Part shown: piece after piece, positions 1 to 7,720 of the stretch
Position numbering within the stretch: position 1 is the stretch's first letter
Layout of the letters: the number at the start of each line of letters is the position of its first letter
Source of the DNA: Ferribacterium limneticum
GTDB lineage: Bacteria; Pseudomonadota; Gammaproteobacteria; Burkholderiales; Rhodocyclaceae
Direction: 5' to 3'
Assembly: GCF_020510565.1 (NCBI RefSeq)
Contig: NZ_CP075189.1
Coordinates: forward strand, 3,648,501 to 3,712,500
Length of the DNA stretch: 64,000 bases
Notes under the pieces: generated by a model
What the model was told of the DNA's origin: nothing
Database searches by the model: none
Seen by the model: only the letters and a program-made list of their open reading frames with translations
Made by a program: the position numbers and the translations under genes

Positions 1-469
1 TGAGCGTTGCCGCTTCGGTGCGCGGGTCATCGGTCTTGGCGTGTTCGAGCCAGTATTGCTGCTTTTCCGGCTCGCGCATGCGCTGGGCGGCGCGGGCGGC
101 GATCAGTGCCGAGAGGCCGGGCGCGGTGCCGGCCCCGTGGGCTTCCGTCGCCTTTTTGAGCGCCTGGCCGAAACGGCCTTCAAAGAGCAGACGAACGGCG
201 TCCTGAAAAACCAGGCCGGCGCTTTCACGCTGGCGCTGGGCGCGGTATTCACGGACGCGTTTCGGCAAGCCGAAGGTTACCGCCAGCGCCCGCGTTCCGG
301 CGTAGAGCACGAAGAACAGGGTGAGCAGCGCGATGATGAAGAGATTGAGCGAGACCTCGGCCCGCCACGGCGGAAAAACCACGAGCACGTAGCCATCGTT
401 ATAGCGGGCGCCGAGCGCGACGGCGACGGCCAGGCCGCACAGGGCGACAATCCAGAACAGCCCTCTCAC
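1..469 (-). CDS. hemY: HemY, porphyrin-biosynthesis-associated membrane protein (N-terminal part)
   Basis: About 156 N-terminal codons are present; the rest lies beyond the window start. HemY is an inner-membrane protein of the hemCDXY cluster with a periplasmic TPR-rich C-terminus; its exact role in tetrapyrrole synthesis is not settled. Two hydrophobic segments are visible, at about residues 4-18 and 42-62, separated by a stretch with VVFPPWRAEVSLN, as is typical of HemY. The start is a GTG at 469-467 inside a GTGA overlap with the hemX stop codon, which implies translational coupling. The frame is open to the window edge. It is the last visible gene of a four-gene minus-strand operon. Confidence 0.88.
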   Translation of the reverse strand, partial: MRGLFWIVALCGLAVAVALGARYNDGYVLVVFPPWRAEVSLNLFIIALLTLFFVLYAGTRALAVTFGLPKRVREYRAQRQRESAGLVFQDAVRLLFEGRFGQALKKATEAHGAGTAPGLSALIAARAAQRMREPEKQQYWLEHAKTDDPRTEAATL

Positions 470-1506
470 CGCTTTTCCTTGCCCGGACGCAGGTTGCGCA
501 AGGCCGCCTGAGTTTCATTGAGAGTCGGCAGCTCGACGTTGATTTCACTTGCCGTCATCTGGCGCAGCGTGGTCTGGGCCGTCTGCACAGCCTTGTCGTT
601 GCCGTCGAAATGGCGTGTCAGCATGTCCTGCGCGGCTTTGAGCTCGTTGCGATAAGTCCATTGATCGCGCGCAAACAAGGCGAGGCGGGCATTGAGCAGG
701 CGCAGCTTTAGATTTTCACGGAGCAGGTAGCCCTGACCGGGCGCCAGCAGCGCCACGTCCTCGCGGTCGAAGCGCTGGATGCGAATCAGCCCCTTCATTT
801 CCTGCCAGATGGCGCCGCCGGTGCGTTCCCACCACGATTGCGCGCCCGCAGCCTTTTCATTTTCGGCCGTTTTTCCCGGTCGACCGTGGGAAACCAGCGG
901 CAGCTTGTCGACACCGACCAGCACCTGTTCCAGGCGCAGGCTGATGCCCGGCATATCGACGAAAGGCAGGGCGTTGAGACGGGCCAGATCCTTGGCCAGC
1001 GCCTTGCGCAGGGCCAGGTGAGCCGGACGGTCGAGGCGGGCCAGCTGGGCATCAGCAGTTTGCAGCGCGAGCACGGCGACCGGCAGATTGCCGGCCAGTT
1101 GCAATTGCTGCCCGGCGAGCACGATGGCCTGCTCGACTTCAATCAGGGCAAGCTCTTCGCGGCTGCGCGCAATGTCCTGATAGAGCGCTTGTAGGGTCGC
1201 TGACTGGGCCTGGAATTCGGCAATCTTGCCATCGACGGCGCCGAGGCGGGCCTGCAGTGCTTCGACCTGTTCACGCGACTGTTTCTGGGCGCCGCGGTCC
1301 TCCTTGTTGCCGGTGTCGAACTCGGCCAATTTCTGGCTGACTTCCTGCTGGACATCGAGCAGCTTCTGGCGGGTTTCAAACCACTGCCAGCCGGCCAGCG
1401 CCAGCGCGGCTATCGCTACAAACAGCCACGGACTGATCTTTTTGGCGCGCGGCGCCGGGAGATAAGTCATCGTGGTCGGGGAGGGATTTTCGTTTTCGGG
1501 CATCAT
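466..1506 (-). CDS. hemX: HemX-like membrane protein
   Basis: HemX family protein of about 346 residues. It is often labelled uroporphyrinogen-III C-methyltransferase, but it has no methyltransferase fold: the visible architecture is a short cytoplasmic leader, one membrane segment (SPWLFVAIAALALAGWQWF), a coiled-coil region rich in Q/E/R and a C-terminal domain. Three in-frame ATGs exist at 1515, 1506 and 1503; I chose 1506 because its ATGA overlaps the hemD stop, as at other junctions of this operon. A copy of the dispersed repeat lies in the coding sequence at 855-889 and is read as a Gly/Lys/Glu-rich linker (HGRPGKTAENEK) just before a conserved-looking WWERTGG stretch. Confidence 0.85.
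   Translation of the reverse strand: MMPENENPSPTTMTYLPAPRAKKISPWLFVAIAALALAGWQWFETRQKLLDVQQEVSQKLAEFDTGNKEDRGAQKQSREQVEALQARLGAVDGKIAEFQAQSATLQALYQDIARSREELALIEVEQAIVLAGQQLQLAGNLPVAVLALQTADAQLARLDRPAHLALRKALAKDLARLNALPFVDMPGISLRLEQVLVGVDKLPLVSHGRPGKTAENEKAAGAQSWWERTGGAIWQEMKGLIRIQRFDREDVALLAPGQGYLLRENLKLRLLNARLALFARDQWTYRNELKAAQDMLTRHFDGNDKAVQTAQTTLRQMTASEINVELPTLNETQAALRNLRPGKEKR
855..889 (+). repeat. Dispersed bipartite repeat, copy 1 (inside hemX)
   Basis: Diverged copy of the window-wide element. The left half reads TTTTCATTTTCGGCCGT and the right half TTTCCCGGTCGACCGTGG. It lies within hemX, and the coding strand of hemX is the reverse complement of the element, the same relation as in all other coding copies. 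Confidence 0.6.
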
Positions 1507-2285
1507 GCCGGCCAATTATAAGCAACTAAGCCGGCGAGGATGCCGGCGTCGGCTGCTTCGGTGAGGAGAATGTTGCTTAAACCCAAAGCCCGGGCGTTTT
1601 CCGCGATGCGGGCGTGGGGGACGAAGAGCGGCGTCTTTTGCAGGAAGGCACGGCCTTCGGCGTCGAGCAGATCGACCAGATAACGCAGGCCTTCGCTGCT
1701 CGATACGGTCAGCGCATCGAGATGGCCAAACCGCCAGGCCGAGATCAGCGGCGCGACACCGGCGGACGGCCCGGAACGGCGGTAGCAAGTGATGCAATCG
1801 ACCGTCGCCCCGCGTTCGCGCAGCGTATCAGCGAGCAGTTCGCGGCCGCCATCGCCACGAAAAATGGCGACACGTTTGCCCTTGATACGCTCGGCGGCGA
1901 CCTCCGGCAACTCGAGCAAGGCTTCGGAATCGAAACGCTCGGTCGGCGCGATGCAGCCGTGGATACCGCGCTCGGCCAGCAACTTCACGGTGCCTTGGCC
2001 AACTGCGGCGGGGATCAGGGATTCAGGCCAGGCTTGCTGCGCCAGCAAAACCGGCAGTGCATGATCGGCGGCGTTCGGACTGATGAACACAGCCAGGGCA
2101 TAGTCGCCCAGCCGGGCAGCCGCTTCGGCCAGCGGCTGAGGGTCGGCGGCCGGCGATATTTCAAGCAGCGGAAAAATCAGCGGCGTACCGCCAGCGGCAA
2201 CAATCGCCTCGGCCAGCGGCGCTGCCTGCGCCAGCGGCCGGGAGACAACGATGGTTCGGCCGGTGAGCGGGCCGACGGAGCTCAT
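1503..2285 (-). CDS. hemD: Uroporphyrinogen-III synthase
   Basis: HemD closes and rearranges hydroxymethylbilane to uroporphyrinogen III, the branch point to haem, sirohaem and corrinoids. The 260-residue length fits the family. The sequence begins MSSVGPLTGRTIVVSRP and carries the two-lobed Rossmann-like pattern with ISPNAADHAL in the first lobe and TVSSSEGLRYL near the end; sequence conservation in this family is low, so position between hemC and hemX is the strongest support. The open frame extends further upstream across hemC, but the ATG at 2285, seven bases after the hemC stop, is the sensible start. Confidence 0.9.
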   Translation of the reverse strand: MSSVGPLTGRTIVVSRPLAQAAPLAEAIVAAGGTPLIFPLLEISPAADPQPLAEAAARLGDYALAVFISPNAADHALPVLLAQQAWPESLIPAAVGQGTVKLLAERGIHGCIAPTERFDSEALLELPEVAAERIKGKRVAIFRGDGGRELLADTLRERGATVDCITCYRRSGPSAGVAPLISAWRFGHLDALTVSSSEGLRYLVDLLDAEGRAFLQKTPLFVPHARIAENARALGLSNILLTEAADAGILAGLVAYNWPA

Positions 2286-2292
2286 GCGTTGA

Positions 2293-3228
2293 TCAGGCGT
2301 GACAGGCCAGCTTGGCGAGAATGGCATCGGCACCTTGAGCACGCAACGTCTCGGCAAGCTGACGGCCAAGCGCTTCGTCGTCGGCAGGGTTGCCACGCAA
2401 TTCGGCGCTGACCACTTCCTTGCCGTCGGCCGTCGCGACAAAACCGCGCAGCCAGAGCTGGCCGTTTTCGATGATCGCGTAGCCGCCGAGCGGCACCTGG
2501 CAGGAACCGCCCAAGGCGCGCGAGAAGGCACGTTCGGCCTTGACGCAGTGAGCCGTTTCCGGATCGTTGAGCGGTGCGACAACGTCGGCCATGTCGGCCG
2601 CGCCATCGATCAGTTCGATACCCAGGGCGCCCTGACCGGGCGCCGGCAGCGATTGTTCTGCGGTCAACACGGATTTGATGCGATTTTCCATGCCGAGGCG
2701 GATCAGGCCGGCGGCGGCCAGGATGATCGCGTCGTATTCGCCGGCATCGAGCTTTTTCAGGCGGGTATCAAGATTGCCACGCAGGCTCTTGATGACGAGC
2801 TGCGGATATTTGGCGCGCAGGATCGATTCGCGACGCAGGCTGGAGGTGCCGACAATGGCGCCGGCCGGCAGATCGTCCAGCTCGTTGTACTTGTTCGAGA
2901 TGAAGGCATCACGCGGATTTTCGCGGGCCGAGATGGCGGCCAGCACGAAGCCTTCGGGCATGACCATCGGCACATCCTTCATCGAATGGACGGCGAGGTG
3001 GGCGCGGCCCTCCTCCATTGCCACTTCGAGTTCCTTGATGAACAGGCCCTTGCCGCCGATTTCAGCGAGCGGGCGGTCGAGGATCTGATCGCCCTTGGTG
3101 GTCATGCCGAGAATGACAACTTCAGTCCCGGGATTTAAACTCGATAAGCGTTCTCTGACATGCACCGCCTGCCACATGGCCAGACGGGATTCGCGGGAGG
3201 CAATGACAATCTTCGAAGGACGGGACAT
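2293..3228 (-). CDS. hemC: Porphobilinogen deaminase
   Basis: HemC polymerises four porphobilinogens into hydroxymethylbilane using a covalently bound dipyrromethane cofactor. The 311-residue protein starts [20 protein letters not shown] and contains KDVPM, the SSLRRESIL arginine cluster and the cofactor-attachment cysteine in [12 protein letters not shown]. The start ATG (3228-3226) shares the palindrome CATG with the start codon of the divergent gene at 3227, so the hemC promoter and any leader must lie inside that neighbour. I see no good Shine-Dalgarno sequence upstream on the minus strand. First gene of hemC-hemD-hemX-hemY. Confidence 0.95.
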   Translation of the reverse strand: MSRPSKIVIASRESRLAMWQAVHVRERLSSLNPGTEVVILGMTTKGDQILDRPLAEIGGKGLFIKELEVAMEEGRAHLAVHSMKDVPMVMPEGFVLAAISARENPRDAFISNKYNELDDLPAGAIVGTSSLRRESILRAKYPQLVIKSLRGNLDTRLKKLDAGEYDAIILAAAGLIRLGMENRIKSVLTAEQSLPAPGQGALGIELIDGAADMADVVAPLNDPETAHCVKAERAFSRALGGSCQVPLGGYAIIENGQLWLRGFVATADGKEVVSAELRGNPADDEALGRQLAETLRAQGADAILAKLACHA

Positions 3229-3709
3229 GAGCAGGCAATGGGCAGGGCTTTGGGGAGGGCTGATTCTAGCATGGCTGGCCGCACCATCCTGGGGTGCGAC
3301 CGACCTGCCGGCCGCCATCGACCTGCACGCCGAGTCGGCGCAGGCAGCCAAGGCCGGCGGCCCGTTGATCGTCATTTATAGCCGCCAGGACTGCAAATAT
3401 TGCGAAGCGGTCAAACGCGACTACCTCAAGCCACTCGCCGCCAACCCGCGCTTCCGTGATCGCGTGGTCATCCGCCAGATCAATCAGGATGGCGAAACTC
3501 AGGCGCTCACCGACTTCAAGGGTGGCGTCTCGACGCACGCCCGCGTCGCCAGCGCCGAGAAGGTCAAGCTGGTGCCGGTCGTCGCTTTCTACGGCCCGGA
3601 TGGCCGCCAGCTGGCCTATCCGATCGTCGGCGCCCGGCTGCCTGACTTTTACCAGAGCTATCTTGAAGACGCCGTCGAGCAATCAGCCCGCGCCCTGAAA
3701 AAACCATGA
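3227..3709 (+). CDS. Exported thioredoxin-fold protein
   Basis: A 160-residue protein with a probable signal peptide (hydrophobic [17 protein letters not shown], cleavage near residue 23) followed by a thioredoxin fold with the redox motif CKYC in [12 protein letters not shown] and a cis-Pro-like VPVV segment. It is probably a periplasmic disulfide or thiol oxidoreductase of the SoxW/thioredoxin-like group; the substrate is unknown. The start is fixed by an AAGGA ribosome site 7-8 bases upstream of ATG 3227. That start overlaps the divergent hemC start codon. The 3' end overlaps the next gene by an ATGA, so the two are probably co-translated. Confidence 0.8.
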   Translation: MSRQWAGLWGGLILAWLAAPSWGATDLPAAIDLHAESAQAAKAGGPLIVIYSRQDCKYCEAVKRDYLKPLAANPRFRDRVVIRQINQDGETQALTDFKGGVSTHARVASAEKVKLVPVVAFYGPDGRQLAYPIVGARLPDFYQSYLEDAVEQSARALKKP

Positions 3710-4311
3710 GCGAAACCATCAAGCCACCGGATCAGCGTCCGGAACACCCGGATTTCTGGTGCAAGCGCTTCGGCGAAGGCGTCACGCCGTGGGACGCCGG
3801 CAAGGTGCCGGATGCCTTTGCCAACTTCATCGCCCGCCAGCCGGCGCCCCTCAATACGCTGATCCCCGGCTGTGGCAGCGCCTGGGAGGCGGCCCATCTG
3901 GCTGAAATCGACTGGCCGGTCACCGCGCTGGACTTCTCGCCTATCGCCATCGAGACGGCGCGAAACATTCTGGGCGATGCCCCGGTCGACTTGGTCTGCG
4001 CCGATTTCTTCACCTTCGCGCCGGCCCGACCCGTCGAACTGATCTACGAACGCGCCTTCCTCTGCGCTCTGCCGCGCAAGCTGTGGGCCGACTGGGGCCG
4101 ACGCGTTGCCGAACTGCTGCCACCGGGCGGCCGGCTGGCCGGCTTCTTCTTCCTCTGCGATCAGCCGAAAGGCCCGCCCTTCGGGATCCTGCCCGGGCAA
4201 CTGGGCGAATTGCTCGCTTCAAATTTTGAACTGATCGAGGATACCGCCGTCGACGATTCAATCCCGGTCTTCGCCGGTCGCGAACGCTGGCAAGTCTGGC
4301 AACGGCGTTAG
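3706..4311 (+). CDS. TPMT-like SAM-dependent methyltransferase
   Basis: A 201-residue class I methyltransferase resembling the thiopurine S-methyltransferase family. The N-terminal WCKRFGEGVTPWDAG motif, the SAM-binding loop TLIPGCGSAWEAAHLAE, an acidic LDFSPIAIE strand end and YERAFLCAL are family hallmarks. Bacterial members methylate chalcogen or thiol substrates such as selenium and tellurium compounds; no substrate can be read from this sequence. The start ATG lies in an ATGA overlap with the upstream thioredoxin-fold gene. Confidence 0.82.
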   Translation: MSETIKPPDQRPEHPDFWCKRFGEGVTPWDAGKVPDAFANFIARQPAPLNTLIPGCGSAWEAAHLAEIDWPVTALDFSPIAIETARNILGDAPVDLVCADFFTFAPARPVELIYERAFLCALPRKLWADWGRRVAELLPPGGRLAGFFFLCDQPKGPPFGILPGQLGELLASNFELIEDTAVDDSIPVFAGRERWQVWQRR

Positions 4312-4433
4312 TCGCGGCGAAAAATCAGTCGTTACACGGCAACATCAACTTACAATTTGTTGCATGCCGCCGCGTCATCCTCACCATGATCGAACGCGTT
4401 ATTCAGGCACACCCCAACAAGGAAATTGATTCC

Positions 4434-4907
4434 ATGAAATACATCCTGATAGCCCTCACCATAGCCGCTGCCACCCTCAGCGCCCCCGCTTCCGCCCAGG
4501 TTTCGATCAATATCGGCCAGCCGGGCTTCTACGGCCGCCTCGACATCGGTGGTTTCCCGCCACCGCCCCTGCTCTTTCCGGAACCGATGATGATCCATCG
4601 CGCGCCGGTCGGCCGCCCGCCGCTCTACCTACGTGTTCCGCCCGGCCATGCCCGCGACTGGCGCCGGCATTGCCATCGCTACGGCGCCTGCGGCGAACGC
4701 GTCTACTTCGTCCAGGACAACTGGTATCAACAGGAATACGCCCCGCGCTACCGCGAACGGCACGGCCACCGCGACCATCGTCGTGATGGCTACCGCGACG
4801 ACCATCGCCGTGACCGGCACGATTACCGCGACGATCATCGCGGCCGGGATCGCCACGACGACCGTGGTCGCGGACGCGGTGACGATCGAGGCCACGGCCG
4901 CGACTAG
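4434..4907 (+). CDS. Exported protein with Arg/Asp/His-rich tail, function unknown
   Basis: A 157-residue protein with a clear signal peptide (MKYILIALTIAAATLSAPASA). The mature part has a short Pro-rich region, a central region with two cysteines (HCHRYGACGERVYFVQDNWY), then a low-complexity tail of about 45 residues built from repeats of RD, DDHR and RGR. The tail could bind metal or polyanions, but that is a guess from composition. The ATG at 4434 is preceded by AAGGAA; an earlier in-frame ATG at 4386 would bury the signal peptide. The 122 bp upstream are AT-richer (ACTTACAATTTG), perhaps a promoter, but I cannot assign boxes. Confidence 0.75.
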   Translation: MKYILIALTIAAATLSAPASAQVSINIGQPGFYGRLDIGGFPPPPLLFPEPMMIHRAPVGRPPLYLRVPPGHARDWRRHCHRYGACGERVYFVQDNWYQQEYAPRYRERHGHRDHRRDGYRDDHRRDRHDYRDDHRGRDRHDDRGRGRGDDRGHGRD

Positions 4908-4999
4908 CCGCCCCCGATGGCCCGCCCACAACCTGCCAGACAGGCTGTGGGCACCGGTTTGACGTATCATCGGCAGTCCCCCCGACTGCCTGTCAAACC

Positions 5000-7594
5000 A
5001 TGAAAACCGATACCCCCCAGACCGTCCATCTCAAGGACTACACCGCCCCCGCCTATCTGATCGACACGGTCGATCTCGACTTCAACATCGAATCCGGCGG
5101 GACCACCGTCAGCGCGACGCTGGCCATGCGCCGCAACCCCGCAGTCCAGGCCCGGCCGCTGGTCCTCGACGGCGAAGAGCTGGAAACGCTCAGTGTCACG
5201 GTCAACCGGAAAAATTGGCCAAAATCGGAAACACCCAGCTCGCTGACGCTAAGCGACCTGCCCGACGCTTTCACGCTGGAAACCGTCGTCCGCATTGATC
5301 CCGACAAAAACACCCGGCTGTCCGGCATGTACCGCTCGGCCGACGGCTATTTCACCCAGTGCGAAGCCCAGGGCTTCCGCCGCATCACCTGGTTCCTCGA
5401 CCGTCCGGACGTCATGTCCACCTACACTGCGACCCTGCACGCCGACAAGACGACCTACCCGGTCCTGCTCGCCAACGGCAACCCGGTCGCCGCCGGCGAC
5501 GAGCCCGGCGGCCGCCACTGGGCGAAATGGGCCGACCCGTTCAAGAAGCCGGCCTACCTGTTCGCCGTCGTTGCCGGCAAGCTCGACGTGTTGCGCGACA
5601 CTTTCCGCACCGCCTCCGGCCGCGACGTCCAGCTCGCCATCTACGTCGAACCGGGCAAGCTCGACCAATGCCCGCACGCCATGGCCGCACTGCAAAAATC
5701 CATGAAGTGGGACGAAGAACGCTTCGGCCTCGAATGCGACCTCGACCACTACATGATCGTCGCCGTCGGCGATTTCAACATGGGCGCCATGGAGAACAAG
5801 GGCCTCAACATCTTCAACACGAAATACGTGCTGGCGCGCAGCGATGTGGCGACTGACGTCGATTTCGAGAACATCGACCGCGTCGTCGCCCACGAATATT
5901 TCCACAACTGGACCGGTAACCGCGTGACCTGCCGCGACTGGTTCCAGCTCTCGCTGAAGGAAGGTTTGACCGTCTTCCGCGACCAGGAATTCGGCGCCGA
6001 CCTGCACAACCGGCAAACCGCCCGCATCCGCGAAGTACGCGGCCTGCGCGCCGCCCAGTTCCCCGAAGATGCCGGCCCGATGGCCCACCCGATCCGCCCG
6101 GCCAGCTTCGTCGAGATCAACAATTTCTATACCTCGACAGTCTACGAAAAGGGCGCCGAAGTCATCCGCATGATCCAGACCCTGATCGGCCGCGATGGCT
6201 TCCGCGCCGGCATGGATGAATACTTCCGCCGCCACGACGGCCAGGCCGTCACCTGCGAGGATTTCGTCGCCGCCATGGCCGCCGCCAGCGGTTTCGACTT
6301 CACGCAATTCATGCGCTGGTACAACCAGCCCGGCACGCCGCATGTCACGGTCGACGGCTTTTTCGATGCTGAATCGAAAACCTACACGCTGACCTGCACG
6401 CAGACCAACCCGCGCGCCAGCGACGACGCGCCGACCCTGATCCCGATCCGTGTCGCCCTGTTCGCCGACAACGGCGACCTGCTGTCCGGCACCGAGCGCA
6501 CGCTGCACCTGACTGCCACAACGCAATCCTTCGTCTTCAACGACATCGCTGCCGAACCCGTGCCCTCACTGCTGCGCGACTTCTCGGCCCCGGTCGTCCT
6601 CGACTTCGACTACACGCCCGAACAACTGACCCTGTTGCTGGCCCACGAAAGCGACCCGTTCAACGCCTGGGAAGCCGGCCAGCGCCTCGCCTCGACGCTG
6701 ATCCTCGACGCCACCGCCGCCATCGCTGCCGGCCAGTCTCCCGTCTGGCCAGACAGTTTCGTCAACGCCGCCCGCCGCCTGCTGCAAACGCAAGCCGAGC
6801 GCGGCGCCGCCTTCGTCGCCGAAGCGCTCACCCTGCCCGGCGAATCAACGCTGGCCGAAGCCATGGCCATCGTCGATCCCGACGCCCTGCACGCCGCCCG
6901 CAACGCCCTGCGCCGGCATCTGGCCGAACAGCTGGAAAACGAATTCGCCAGCCTCTATGTCGCCCTCGCCCCGACCGGCGCCTACACGCCGAGCAGCGCC
7001 GAAGCAGGCCGCCGCGCGCTGCGCAACGTCTGTCTCGCCTACCTGCTTGAACTCGACACCGAGGCAAGCCGCCAACTGGCGTTCTCTCAGTTCAACAGCG
7101 CCGACAACATGACCGACCAGTTCGCCGCGCTGTCGGCGCTGGCCAACGTCAATGCCGAAACCTGCCCGCAACGTGAAACGGCACTGGCCGATTTTTACGC
7201 CCGCTGGCAGCATGAAGCGCTGGTCGTCGACAAATGGCTGACCGCGCAATCGACCAGCCGCCGCCCGGACACGCTGGCCACCGTCAAGGCACTGACCACG
7301 CACCCGGCTTTCGACATCACCAATCCGAACAAGGTCTACGCGCTGTTGCGTGCCTTTGGCGCCAACCTCGTTCGCTTCCACACCGCTGAAGGCTATGCCT
7401 TCATCGCCGACTGCGTGCTCCAGTTGCACGACCGCAACCCGCAGGTCGCCTCGCGCCTGGCCCGCAGCTTCGACCGCTGGAAGAAGTTCGACGCCGACCG
7501 TCAGCGTCACGCCCGCATCGCCCTCGAACACATCCGCGACCACGTCGGTCTGTCGCGCGATGTCCTGGAGGTGGTTTCCAAAGCACTCGGCTGA
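5000..7594 (+). CDS. pepN: Aminopeptidase N (M1 family)
   Basis: A zinc metalloaminopeptidase of 864 residues, close to the 870 of E. coli PepN. The exopeptidase motif GAMENKG is near residue 262 and the zinc site HEYFHNW near residue 298, followed by the third ligand in LKEGLTVF. It removes N-terminal residues from peptides in the cytoplasm. The N-terminal domain contains a copy of the dispersed repeat at 5197-5232, read in frame as VTVNRKNWPKSE. In E. coli PepN, recalled from memory, the same place holds a segment of nearly equal length, so the element seems to substitute rather than insert. A bidirectional terminator follows. Confidence 0.96.
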   Translation: MKTDTPQTVHLKDYTAPAYLIDTVDLDFNIESGGTTVSATLAMRRNPAVQARPLVLDGEELETLSVTVNRKNWPKSETPSSLTLSDLPDAFTLETVVRIDPDKNTRLSGMYRSADGYFTQCEAQGFRRITWFLDRPDVMSTYTATLHADKTTYPVLLANGNPVAAGDEPGGRHWAKWADPFKKPAYLFAVVAGKLDVLRDTFRTASGRDVQLAIYVEPGKLDQCPHAMAALQKSMKWDEERFGLECDLDHYMIVAVGDFNMGAMENKGLNIFNTKYVLARSDVATDVDFENIDRVVAHEYFHNWTGNRVTCRDWFQLSLKEGLTVFRDQEFGADLHNRQTARIREVRGLRAAQFPEDAGPMAHPIRPASFVEINNFYTSTVYEKGAEVIRMIQTLIGRDGFRAGMDEYFRRHDGQAVTCEDFVAAMAAASGFDFTQFMRWYNQPGTPHVTVDGFFDAESKTYTLTCTQTNPRASDDAPTLIPIRVALFADNGDLLSGTERTLHLTATTQSFVFNDIAAEPVPSLLRDFSAPVVLDFDYTPEQLTLLLAHESDPFNAWEAGQRLASTLILDATAAIAAGQSPVWPDSFVNAARRLLQTQAERGAAFVAEALTLPGESTLAEAMAIVDPDALHAARNALRRHLAEQLENEFASLYVALAPTGAYTPSSAEAGRRALRNVCLAYLLELDTEASRQLAFSQFNSADNMTDQFAALSALANVNAETCPQRETALADFYARWQHEALVVDKWLTAQSTSRRPDTLATVKALTTHPAFDITNPNKVYALLRAFGANLVRFHTAEGYAFIADCVLQLHDRNPQVASRLARSFDRWKKFDADRQRHARIALEHIRDHVGLSRDVLEVVSKALG
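5197..5232 (-). repeat. Dispersed bipartite repeat, copy 2 (inside pepN)
   Basis: The reverse complement gives a left half GATTTTGGCCAATTTT followed by an exact right half TCCGGTTGACCGTGA. It lies in codons 67-78 of pepN, and the coding strand is again the reverse complement of the element. Confidence 0.8.
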
Positions 7595-7640
7595 TCAGCG
7601 GCCCGCCAAACCGCTGCGCCTGGCGCGGCACTGAAATACA

Positions 7641-7671
7641 AAAGCCCCGGTCGCATCGTACCGGGGCTTTT
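7641..7671. terminator. Bidirectional rho-independent terminator
   Basis: AAAGCCCCGGT and ACCGGGGCTTT arms surround an 8-base loop between the convergent pepN and TonB receptor genes, with A and T tracts on both sides. Confidence 0.85.
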
Positions 7672-7720
7672 GCATCAGGCAATCAGCAGCGAGGTTTGCC
7701 GTTTTCGGCCGGCAGCTTTG

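Noticed and set aside
466..1506. HemX as an active uroporphyrinogen-III methyltransferase
   Set aside because: No SAM-binding or CobA-type motifs are visible; the protein is a membrane-anchored coiled-coil protein.
5249..6526. Long minus-strand open frame (425 codons) opposite pepN
   Set aside because: Shadow of a GC-rich coding strand; the product is Gly/Ala/Val/Arg-rich without domains, and pepN is certain.
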